Positions 1 through 8,284 of a DNA stretch of 8,284 nucleotides are shown here, in pieces (positions within the stretch are counted from its first letter, which is position 1; each line of letters opens with the position of its first letter). The DNA comes from Cyanobacteria bacterium M_surface_7_m2_040 (GTDB lineage: Bacteria > Cyanobacteriota > Cyanobacteriia > PCC-6307 > Cyanobiaceae): assembly GCA_016882555.1 (NCBI GenBank), contig VGPQ01000049.1, forward strand, positions 1 through 8,284, read 5' to 3'. Below the pieces are notes generated by a model. That model did no database searches. It saw nothing but the letters and a program-made list of their open reading frames with translations, and was not told the DNA's origin. The translations under genes and the position numbers were made by a program.

Positions 1-2149
<2,149 letters not shown>

Positions 2150-2160
<11 letters not shown>

Positions 2161-3184
2161 AGCCGCGGGGATTGGCGCTCTGCCAGGCCCAGCCGTCGCT
2201 GCACATCTGCTCGAGGCTGCGGTTGGCACGCCAACCGAGGATCTCGGCTGCACGCTCAGCGCAGCCTTCGAGCTTGGCCACATCGCCATCCCGGCGCGCT
2301 ACGAATTCCCGGGGGATGGCCAGGCCCGTGCAGGCTTCGAAGGCTTGCAGCACCTCGAGCACGCTGAGGCCGCGCCCGGTGCCCAGGTTGAGCACGGGCA
2401 GGCTGCGCTGGTGCTGCAGCAGCCAGGCGATCGCCAGTGCATGGGCTTCGGCCAGGTCCATCACATGCAGGTAATCGCGCACACCGGTGCCGTCGGGGGT
2501 CGGCCAGTCAGCTCCAAAGATGCGCAGCAGGGGGCGCTGCCTGCTGGCCACCTGCGTAATGAAAGGAAAGAGGTTGTTGGGGATGCCCAGCGGGTCTTCG
2601 CCGATGCGGCCGCTGGGGTGGGCCCCCACTGGATTGAAGTAGCGCAGACGGCTGATGCACCATCCCGGCTCACTGGCCTCGAGGGCCTGCAGCATCCACT
2701 CCACCGCCAGCTTGGTCTGGGCGTAGGGATGCAGGGGGTTGGTGGTGAAGGCTTCGCTGATCGGAAAAGTCTGCGGTTCGCCGTAGACCGTCGAGGTGCT
2801 GCTGAACACCAGAGTGCGGCAGTCGTGGCGCTGCATCGCCTCGATCAGCAGGCGACTGCCGTTGACGTTGACATCCCAGTAGCGCAGCGGCTGCTGTACC
2901 GATTCGCCGACGGCCTTGAGGCCGGCGAAGTGGATCACCCCGTCAACGTGGCCGGTTGCAGTAAAAGCCCGATCGAGATCGGCCGGGTTGCGGATGTCGC
3001 CTTCGATGACGCCGATTCGCCCTGCGGTTGGCAGGTTGGCAAGTTCACCCACCCGTCGCAGGCTTTCGGGGCTGCTGTTGGCAAAGTTGTCGAGCACCAC
3101 CAGGCTGTGGCCACCCTGCAGCAGCACCAGACAGGTGTGGCTGCCGATGAAGCCGGCACCTCCGGTGATCAGCAGATGGGCCAA
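2150..3184 (-). CDS. galE: UDP-glucose 4-epimerase (GalE), TTG start
   Basis: Cytosolic short-chain dehydrogenase/reductase-family epimerase that interconverts UDP-glucose and UDP-galactose using bound NAD. The 344-residue product is about the usual GalE length (E. coli 338). Visible motifs are the NAD-binding [10 protein letters not shown] at 7-16, [13 protein letters not shown] at 83-95, [10 protein letters not shown] at 128-137 with the catalytic Ser/Thr, the catalytic pair Y154 and K158, [12 protein letters not shown] at 181-192, and NPRGY near the C-terminus. These sit at a constant +5 offset from the E. coli catalytic Y149/K153 and N179. The start codon is TTG at 3184-3182: an in-frame stop lies at 3214-3212 and no ATG or GTG occurs between, leaving only TTG or a less likely ATT at 3199. 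No clear Shine-Dalgarno precedes it. It is transcribed away from gmd, and the downstream selD begins inside its last codons, so the two probably share a transcript. It could supply UDP-galactose to the polysaccharide module across the divergent region. Confidence 0.95.
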
Positions 3185-3298
3185 TGCGGGCGTGGCAATG
3201 GGTCGTGGACCTTACTGAGATCTCCAGTCAGTCTCCCAGCCCGCTGCCTGTCCAGACGTCCTGCAGAATCAAGTGATTGTCTTGCGTTGATCGCTCCC
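3185..3298. promoter_or_regulatory. Divergent intergenic region between galE and gmd
   Basis: These 114 bases separate two genes that read outward, so promoters for both the galE–selD and the gmd–fcl–uxs–ugd transcripts should lie here or just inside the flanking genes. I could not pick out a convincing pair of -35 and -10 boxes on either strand. The only structured element is an 8-bp palindrome GAGATCTC at 3217-3224 flanked by ACTG (3214-3217) and CAGT (3225-3228). The functional role is inferred from gene orientation alone. Confidence 0.45.
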
Positions 3299-4450
3299 AT
3301 GGAGAACAGCTGCGCCGGTCGGGTGGCCCTGATCACGGGCATCACCGGTCAGGACGGCAGCTACCTGGCCGAACTGCTGCTTGACAAGGGCTATGTGGTG
3401 CATGGCATCAAGCGCCGAGCCAGCAGCTTCAACACGGACCGCATCGATCACCTCTACCAGGACCCCCACGAGAGTGACCCCCGCTTGGTGCTGCATTACG
3501 GCGATCTGACCGACAGCACCAACCTGATCCGCATCGTGCAGCAGGTGCAGCCCGACGAGATCTACAACCTGGGCGCCCAGAGCCACGTGCAGGTGAGCTT
3601 TGAGTCGCCCGAATACACCGCCAACAGTGATGCCTTAGGCACACTGCGCATCCTGGAGGCGGTGCGGATCTTGGGTCTCACGGCCAAGACCCGCATCTAC
3701 CAGGCCAGCACCAGCGAGCTTTACGGCCTGGTGCAGGAGATTCCCCAAAAAGAGACGACGCCGTTCTATCCGCGCAGCCCCTATGGCGTCGCCAAGCTTT
3801 ACGCCTATTGGATCACGGTCAACTACCGCGAGAGCTATGGGATGTACGCCTGCAATGGCATTCTCTTCAACCATGAATCACCCAGGCGCGGCGAGACTTT
3901 CGTGACCCGCAAGATCACCCGCGGCCTGGCGCGCATTGATGCGGGTCTCGATCAGTGCCTGTTCATGGGCAATCTCGATTCCCTGCGCGACTGGGGCCAC
4001 GCCCGCGACTATGTCGAGATGCAGTGGCGCATGCTGCAGCAGCAGGGGGTGCCTGAAGACTTTGTGATCGCCACCGGCCGTCAGGAGTCGGTGCGCCGCT
4101 TCATTGAGCTCACCGCTAGCGAGCTGGGCTGGGGTCCCATGGTCTGGGACGGCGACGGCATTGCCGAAACGGGTCGCCGAGGCGACACCGGTGCTGTGGT
4201 GGTGCGCATCGACCCGCGCTACTTCAGGCCGGCCGAGGTGGAGACGCTCCTGGGCGATCCCACCCGGGCCAAGGAGAAACTGGGCTGGACCCCCACCACC
4301 ACGCTCGAAGAGCTTGTGGTCGAGATGGTGGCCGCCGACAAAGAAGAAGCAGCCAAAGAGGCGTTGCTGCGCCGCAAAGGCTTCAACGTGGTGGGTTCGA
4401 TGGAGAACCCGCCCACCAATCCGTTGGCGGTCAGCGCCGCCCAGCCATGA
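3299..4450 (+). CDS. gmd: GDP-mannose 4,6-dehydratase (Gmd)
   Basis: Converts GDP-D-mannose to GDP-4-keto-6-deoxy-D-mannose, the first committed step to GDP-L-fucose (and also the branch point to GDP-rhamnose or GDP-perosamine). The 383-residue product fits the family (E. coli 373). Seen in sequence: NADP-binding [14 protein letters not shown] at 14-27, GDLTDSTNL at 68-76, [13 protein letters not shown] at 90-102, catalytic ASTSELYG at 136-143, the Y162/K166 pair in [24 protein letters not shown] at 189-207, and [10 protein letters not shown] at 306-315. The reading frame stays open far upstream, but that stretch is antisense to galE; ATG at 3299 places the family N-terminus correctly just before the Rossmann motif. 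No Shine-Dalgarno is evident. The stop overlaps the start of fcl as ATGA, and the immediately coupled partner that uses its product supports fucose rather than rhamnose as the end product. Confidence 0.96.
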   Translation: MENSCAGRVALITGITGQDGSYLAELLLDKGYVVHGIKRRASSFNTDRIDHLYQDPHESDPRLVLHYGDLTDSTNLIRIVQQVQPDEIYNLGAQSHVQVSFESPEYTANSDALGTLRILEAVRILGLTAKTRIYQASTSELYGLVQEIPQKETTPFYPRSPYGVAKLYAYWITVNYRESYGMYACNGILFNHESPRRGETFVTRKITRGLARIDAGLDQCLFMGNLDSLRDWGHARDYVEMQWRMLQQQGVPEDFVIATGRQESVRRFIELTASELGWGPMVWDGDGIAETGRRGDTGAVVVRIDPRYFRPAEVETLLGDPTRAKEKLGWTPTTTLEELVVEMVAADKEEAAKEALLRRKGFNVVGSMENPPTNPLAVSAAQP

Positions 4451-5466
4451 GCCCTCTCATTACCCCGTCTGATCGCATCGTTGTGGCCGGGCACCGGGGC
4501 ATGGCCGGCAGTGCCATCTGCCGCGCCCTGAAGCGTGCGGGGTACAGCAATCTCTTGACGGCCGGCCGCGACCAGCTCGACCTGCTGGATCAGGGTGCCG
4601 TGGAACGGTGGTTTGCGGCTCAGCGTCCGGCTGTGGTGGTGCTGGCGGCCGCGAAGGTGGGCGGCATCCATGCCAACGCCACCTATCCAGCCGATTTCTT
4701 GCTGGACAATCTCAAGATCCAGAACAACGTGATCGAGGCGGCCTGGCGCAGCGGCGTCAGGCGCCTGCTGTTTCTGGGCAGCAGCTGCATATATCCCAAA
4801 TTCGCGGAGCAGCCGATCCGCGAGGAGGCGCTGCTGACCGGGCCGCTCGAGCCCACCAATGAGTGGTATGCGATCGCCAAGATCGCCGGTCTCAAGCTTT
4901 GCGAAGCGCTGCGCCGGCAGTACGGCTTCGATGCGATCAGCCTGATGCCCACCAACCTGTATGGGCCGGGCGACAACTACCACCCCACCGGCAGCCATGT
5001 GCTGCCGGCGTTGATCAGGCGTTTCCACGAGGCCAAACAGGCGCGCGCTGAGTCAGTCACCTGTTGGGGCACGGGCACGCCGATGCGGGAGTTCCTGCAT
5101 GTCGATGATCTGGGTGAGGCAGCTGTGTTTGCCCTCAGGCATTGGGATCCCAGTGCTCCGGATGCGCCACGAGGCGTGGGTCCCGGGGGAGAAGACCTAG
5201 GCCCTTTGAATCACCTGAATGTGGGCACGGGGGTTGATGTGACCATTCGTGAGGTGGCCGAAACCGTGGCTGAGGTGGTGGGCTTTGACGGCGTCATCCA
5301 CTGGGATGCCAGTCAGCCCGATGGCACCCCGCGCAAGCTTCTCGATGTGGGTCGGCTGGCGGCGCTGGGTTGGAAGGCGCGGATGGGCCTGCATGATGGG
5401 TTGGCCAGCACCTACCGCGATTTCGCTGCTCAGCTGGCCATCAACAGGGATGCTGTGCGGCTATGA
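4447..5466 (+). CDS. fcl: GDP-L-fucose synthase (GDP-4-keto-6-deoxymannose 3,5-epimerase/4-reductase)
   Basis: Catalyses epimerisation at C3 and C5 and NADPH-dependent reduction at C4 of the Gmd product, giving GDP-L-fucose. The product is 339 residues. Seen: nucleotide-binding GHRGMAG at 15-21, [11 protein letters not shown] at 67-77, [14 protein letters not shown] at 111-124, catalytic Y141 and K145 in [27 protein letters not shown] at 170-189, and [11 protein letters not shown] at 291-301. Ser112, Cys114, Tyr141, Lys145 and His184 fall at a constant +5 offset from E. coli Ser107, Cys109, Tyr136, Lys140 and His179, so the active site looks intact. Between HVDD (218-221) and NVGTG (258-262) the segment is about nine residues longer than in E. 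coli, with a Gly/Pro-rich stretch near 238-252. It overlaps gmd and the next gene by 4 bases each (ATGA), which indicates translational coupling. The alternative symbol is wcaG. Confidence 0.96.
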   Translation: MSPLITPSDRIVVAGHRGMAGSAICRALKRAGYSNLLTAGRDQLDLLDQGAVERWFAAQRPAVVVLAAAKVGGIHANATYPADFLLDNLKIQNNVIEAAWRSGVRRLLFLGSSCIYPKFAEQPIREEALLTGPLEPTNEWYAIAKIAGLKLCEALRRQYGFDAISLMPTNLYGPGDNYHPTGSHVLPALIRRFHEAKQARAESVTCWGTGTPMREFLHVDDLGEAAVFALRHWDPSAPDAPRGVGPGGEDLGPLNHLNVGTGVDVTIREVAETVAEVVGFDGVIHWDASQPDGTPRKLLDVGRLAALGWKARMGLHDGLASTYRDFAAQLAINRDAVRL

Positions 5467-6413
5467 CTTCGATGCGCAATCTCGTGACCGGCGGCGCCGG
5501 ATTTGTGGGGTCGCACCTGGTGGATCGGTTGATGCAGGCTGGTGAGGAGGTCATCTGCCTCGACAATTACTTCACCGGCCGTAAGGCGAATGTGTCCCAA
5601 TGGTTGGGCCACCCTCGCTTTGAGTTGATCCGCCATGACGTGACTGATCCGATTCGGCTGGAGGTGGATCGGATCTGGCATTTGGCCTGCCCCGCGTCCC
5701 CTGTGCATTACCAGCACAATCCGATCAAGACAGCGAAGACCAGTTTTTTGGGGACACTCAACATGCTGGGGCTGTCGCGCCGGGTGGGGGCACGGTTGCT
5801 GCTGGCGAGCACAAGCGAGGTCTATGGCGACCCCGAGGTTCATCCCCAGCCCGAGAGCTACCGCGGTTGCGTCAACACAATCGGCATCCGCAGTTGTTAC
5901 GACGAGGGGAAGCGCATTGCTGAGACGTTGTGTTTCGACTACCGACGCATGCACGGGTTGGAGATTCGGGTGGCAAGGATCTTCAACACCTATGGGCCAA
6001 GGATGCTGCCCAACGATGGACGCGTGGTGAGCAATTTCATCGTGCAGGCCTTGCGCGGTGAGCCATTGACCCTCTACGGCGATGGCAGTCAGACCCGCAG
6101 CTTCTGCTATGTAGATGACCTGGTTGAAGGTTTGATCCGGTTGATGAATGGCAGCCACACGGGGCCCATCAACTTGGGCAACCCTGGAGAGTTCACAATT
6201 CGGCAGTTGGCGGAGCTGGTCAAAGGTCGCATCAACCCGGCCTTGGAGCTGATTGAGAAACCCCTGCCGCAAGACGATCCGTTGCAGCGTCAACCGGTGA
6301 TAGAGCTAGCCAAGTCAGAGCTGGGCTGGCAGCCAACCGTACCCCTGCAGCAGGGGCTGGACCCCACGATTGCTCACTTCAGAGAGCTTCTGGCGCAGGA
6401 GGCAAGCGCCTGA
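5463..6413 (+). CDS. uxs: UDP-glucuronate decarboxylase (UDP-xylose synthase)
   Basis: NAD-dependent SDR enzyme that decarboxylates UDP-glucuronate to UDP-xylose. The 316-residue product matches soluble bacterial and plant UXS. Seen: [11 protein letters not shown] at 9-19, [10 protein letters not shown] at 32-41, [12 protein letters not shown] at 53-64, [18 protein letters not shown] at 73-90, STSEVYGDP at 116-124, catalytic Y146 and K150 in RSCYDEGK (143-150), [20 protein letters not shown] at 171-190 and [18 protein letters not shown] at 206-223. The CPASPVHYQ and RSCYDEGK motifs separate UXS from dTDP-glucose dehydratases. The ATG at 5463 overlaps the fcl stop (ATGA); a second in-frame ATG at 5472 (residue 4) is an alternative start, with a weak AGGGA at 5446-5450 upstream of both. 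Its substrate is the product of the next gene, ugd, which overlaps its stop by one base. The segment at 133-142 differs from the common YWGNVNPIGP version but resembles picocyanobacterial forms as I recall them. Confidence 0.93.
   Translation: MTSMRNLVTGGAGFVGSHLVDRLMQAGEEVICLDNYFTGRKANVSQWLGHPRFELIRHDVTDPIRLEVDRIWHLACPASPVHYQHNPIKTAKTSFLGTLNMLGLSRRVGARLLLASTSEVYGDPEVHPQPESYRGCVNTIGIRSCYDEGKRIAETLCFDYRRMHGLEIRVARIFNTYGPRMLPNDGRVVSNFIVQALRGEPLTLYGDGSQTRSFCYVDDLVEGLIRLMNGSHTGPINLGNPGEFTIRQLAELVKGRINPALELIEKPLPQDDPLQRQPVIELAKSELGWQPTVPLQQGLDPTIAHFRELLAQEASA
6397..6402 (+). promoter_or_regulatory. Strong Shine-Dalgarno sequence for ugd
   Basis: AGGAGG lies within the last codons of uxs, with a 10-base spacer before the ATG at 6413. 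It is the clearest ribosome binding site in the window and fixes the ugd start, which overlaps the uxs stop as TGATG. The other genes here have weak or no such sequence. Confidence 0.7.
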
Positions 6414-7834
6414 TGAGTGGGGTCATCCCGATTCGTAGCATCTGCTGCATCGGTGCGGGCTATGTGGGGGGGCCCACAATGGCGGTGATCGCAGACCGCT
6501 GTCCAGGTGTCCAGGTCACCGTGGTGGATTTGAACCAGGCGCGGATTGATGCTTGGAATTCCCCTGATCTGAGCAAGCTCCCGGTCTATGAGCCTGGGTT
6601 GGATGCAGTGGTGGAACGCTGCCGCGGCCGCAACCTGCACTTCTCTACCGCAGTCGATGCCGCGATCGCATCGGCCGACATGGTGTTTCTCTCGGTCAAC
6701 ACCCCTACCAAGACGCGAGGGGTCGGTGCGGGTCAGGCGAGCGATCTGCGTTGGATCGAGGCCTCGGCACGGCAGGTGGCCGCGGCGGCGCGAGCGCACA
6801 CGATCGTGGTGGAAAAGAGCACGCTTCCAGTGCGTACAGCCGAGGTCATCAAGACCATTCTCGAGGCTGCCGAGGGGGACACGCCGACGGGCAGCAAGAC
6901 ATTCTCCGTGCTCTCCAATCCTGAATTTCTGGCCGAGGGCACCGCGATCAGCGATCTGGAAGCGCCGGATCGCGTGCTGATCGGCGGTAACGATCCGGCG
7001 TCGATCGAGGCTCTGGCCGCCATCTATGGCCAGTGGGTGCCAGCAGAGCGCATTTTACGCACCAATGTGTGGAGCAGTGAACTGTCCAAGCTCACGGCAA
7101 ACGCGTTTTTGGCGCAACGCATCAGCTCAATCAACAGTATTGGAGCGTTGTGCGAAGCAACCGAGGCCAATGTCCGCGAGGTGGCACGTGCGATCGGTGC
7201 CGACAGTCGGATTGGATCCAAGTTCCTCAAGGCCGGTCCAGGCTTTGGCGGCAGCTGTTTCCAGAAAGACATCCTTAATCTGGTGTATCTGTGCCGCCAT
7301 TACGGCCTCTCCGAGGTGGCTGACTACTGGGAGGCGGTGGTCAACCTCAACGCTTGGCAGCAGCACCGCATCAGCGCCTTGGTGGTGCGCCATCTTTTTG
7401 GCACGGTCACGGGCAAACGGATTGCGGTTCTTGGTTTTGCCTTCAAGGCTGACACCAACGACACGCGAGAAACGCCGGCGATTCGCATCTGTGGTGACTT
7501 GCTTGAGGAGGGTGCTCAGCTGGCCATTTTTGATCCCAAGGTGACGGCTGAGCAGATGGCTGTTGATTTGGGTCGGTTGCCGCTTCAGGGCTCATTGACT
7601 GATGGCTTCAGTGGTGAAGGCGTCTGGCAGATGGCAGCAAGTCCACGGGAGGCGGTTGCAGGAGCTGATGCTGTGCTCGTGCTCACCGAATGGGAGCAGT
7701 TTAGGCAGCTCGATTGGCAGGCTCTCGCGCCCGAGTTGCGCCATCCTGCTTGGTTGTTTGACGCACGGGCGATCTGTGATGCCACTGCGGCACGCTCTTC
7801 TGGATTGAAGGTCTGGTGTGTTGGTGAGGGCTAA
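6413..7834 (+). CDS. ugd: UDP-glucose 6-dehydrogenase, eukaryote-like class
   Basis: Oxidises UDP-glucose to UDP-glucuronate in two NAD-dependent steps; the product feeds the decarboxylase encoded immediately upstream. At 473 residues it is closer to animal and plant enzymes (human 494) than to the short bacterial form (E. coli 388). Seen: Rossmann motif GAGYVGGP at 14-21, VYEPGLD at 58-64, SVNTPTKT at 94-101, EKSTLPVRT at 134-142, SNPEFLAEGTAI at 168-179, SELSKLTANAFLAQRISSIN at 222-241 with K226 and N230, catalytic C282 in GFGGSCFQKD (277-286), GFAFKADTNDTRE at 341-353 and IFDPKV at 372-377. K226, N230, C282 and D286 sit at a constant +6 offset from human K220, N224, C276 and D280, so all key catalytic residues are present. 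The start follows a good AGGAGG and overlaps the uxs stop by one base. TAA at 7832-7834 ends the coupled block. Confidence 0.96.
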   Translation: MSGVIPIRSICCIGAGYVGGPTMAVIADRCPGVQVTVVDLNQARIDAWNSPDLSKLPVYEPGLDAVVERCRGRNLHFSTAVDAAIASADMVFLSVNTPTKTRGVGAGQASDLRWIEASARQVAAAARAHTIVVEKSTLPVRTAEVIKTILEAAEGDTPTGSKTFSVLSNPEFLAEGTAISDLEAPDRVLIGGNDPASIEALAAIYGQWVPAERILRTNVWSSELSKLTANAFLAQRISSINSIGALCEATEANVREVARAIGADSRIGSKFLKAGPGFGGSCFQKDILNLVYLCRHYGLSEVADYWEAVVNLNAWQQHRISALVVRHLFGTVTGKRIAVLGFAFKADTNDTRETPAIRICGDLLEEGAQLAIFDPKVTAEQMAVDLGRLPLQGSLTDGFSGEGVWQMAASPREAVAGADAVLVLTEWEQFRQLDWQALAPELRHPAWLFDARAICDATAARSSGLKVWCVGEG

Positions 7835-7849
7835 TACGACAAAGCTCTC

Positions 7850-8284
7850 ATGACCTCAGTTCAGAGCAGCCCTCCGCAACAAGCGGATCGTTTGAGTCGA
7901 TCTCTTCTTAGCCAAATCACAAGCCAGCTTTTAAAGCTAGTCGTTGCCGTTGCCATTGGTGGTTGGCTCGCCCGTTACCTGGGGCCGACATCGTTGGGCC
8001 AACTCACCTACGTCATGGCATTGCTTGGTTTGTTGGGGCCATTGGGCAGTCTCGGCGCCAAGGGTGGCTTGGCTGCACTGCTCTGTGAGCCCCATCCATT
8101 GCCAGGATTGGTGAGCACAGCTTTTGGCATTGAATTGCTTGGCACAGGACTGCTTTCAGCCTGTTTGCTGCCCTGGATCGTCGTTGAACAGAATCCAACG
8201 ATGTCAGCACTAATCTTGGCTGGAATTGTCGCTAATTTGTTTGCGTCTGCCGAGGTATTTGAGGCTCAGTTGTTGAATCAGCAT
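7850..8284 (+). CDS. Probable polysaccharide/O-antigen flippase (Wzx-like, MOP superfamily), N-terminal part only
   Basis: ATG at 7850 opens a frame of 145 codons that runs off the window. The first 25 residues are polar, followed by hydrophobic stretches at about 27-43, 52-70, 89-112 and 117-136 that look like transmembrane helices. The segment WLARYLGPTSLGQLTYVMAL (39-58), followed by further Leu/Gly-rich sequence, resembles the first helices of oligosaccharide flippases, which carry lipid-linked repeat units across the inner membrane. It starts 15 bases after the ugd stop with no terminator visible, so it may be in the same transcript. No Shine-Dalgarno is apparent. Base composition drops to roughly 43-52% GC in sampled 60-base lines here, with many TTG and A/T-ending codons, unlike the GC-rich genes on the left. 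A lipid II flippase or other MOP family member cannot be excluded from this fragment, but the sugar-nucleotide neighbours favour a polysaccharide flippase. Confidence 0.72.
   Translation, partial: MTSVQSSPPQQADRLSRSLLSQITSQLLKLVVAVAIGGWLARYLGPTSLGQLTYVMALLGLLGPLGSLGAKGGLAALLCEPHPLPGLVSTAFGIELLGTGLLSACLLPWIVVEQNPTMSALILAGIVANLFASAEVFEAQLLNQH

Noticed and set aside
4219..5028. 269-codon open frame on the - strand across gmd and fcl
   Set aside because: It is antisense to two well-supported enzymes and shows no recognisable motif.
5430..6293. 287-codon open frame on the - strand under uxs
   Set aside because: It is antisense to a gene with complete catalytic motifs; the His/Gln-rich translation looks like a shadow frame.
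7835..7849. Possible terminator between ugd and the flippase-like gene
   Set aside because: The 15-base gap has no GC-rich hairpin or T-tract, so read-through is more likely.

Overview
The window looks like a piece of a high-GC picocyanobacterial chromosome (Synechococcus/Cyanobium type). This is inferred from gene content and protein style: an oxidoreductase–SelD fusion of the cyanobacterial kind, Gmd and GDP-fucose synthase of the form seen in marine and freshwater Synechococcus, weak or absent Shine-Dalgarno sequences, and very GC-rich coding DNA in the first third. No rRNA, tRNA, CRISPR array, insertion sequence or convincing terminator was seen.

Layout. Positions 1-3184 are transcribed leftward. 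galE (UDP-glucose 4-epimerase, 3184 to 2150) is followed, with an 11-bp overlap, by a large selD fusion (2160 to 1) whose C-terminal end lies outside the window. Positions 3185-3298 form a short divergent intergenic region. From 3299 to the right edge everything reads rightward: gmd, fcl, a UDP-glucuronate decarboxylase gene (uxs) and ugd are joined by 4-, 4- and 1-base overlaps. After a 15-base gap comes the start of a multispanning membrane protein that resembles an oligosaccharide flippase (Wzx-like) and runs off the right edge.

How the genes work together. Gmd and Fcl convert GDP-mannose to GDP-L-fucose. Ugd oxidises UDP-glucose to UDP-glucuronate, and Uxs decarboxylates that to UDP-xylose. 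GalE, on the other strand, interconverts UDP-glucose and UDP-galactose. The set is a nucleotide-sugar supply module for a surface polysaccharide (O-antigen, capsule or exopolysaccharide) likely to contain fucose, xylose and/or glucuronate. The flippase-like gene suggests the export and assembly part of the locus lies just to the right. SelD makes selenophosphate and is functionally separate.

I do not see a previously undescribed system. The points that deserve a second look are the SelD fusion with some non-consensus motif residues, the TTG start of galE, the tight translational coupling of the sugar genes, the metazoan/plant-style UDP-glucose dehydrogenase, and the fall in GC content toward the flippase gene, which may mark the edge of a variable polysaccharide island.
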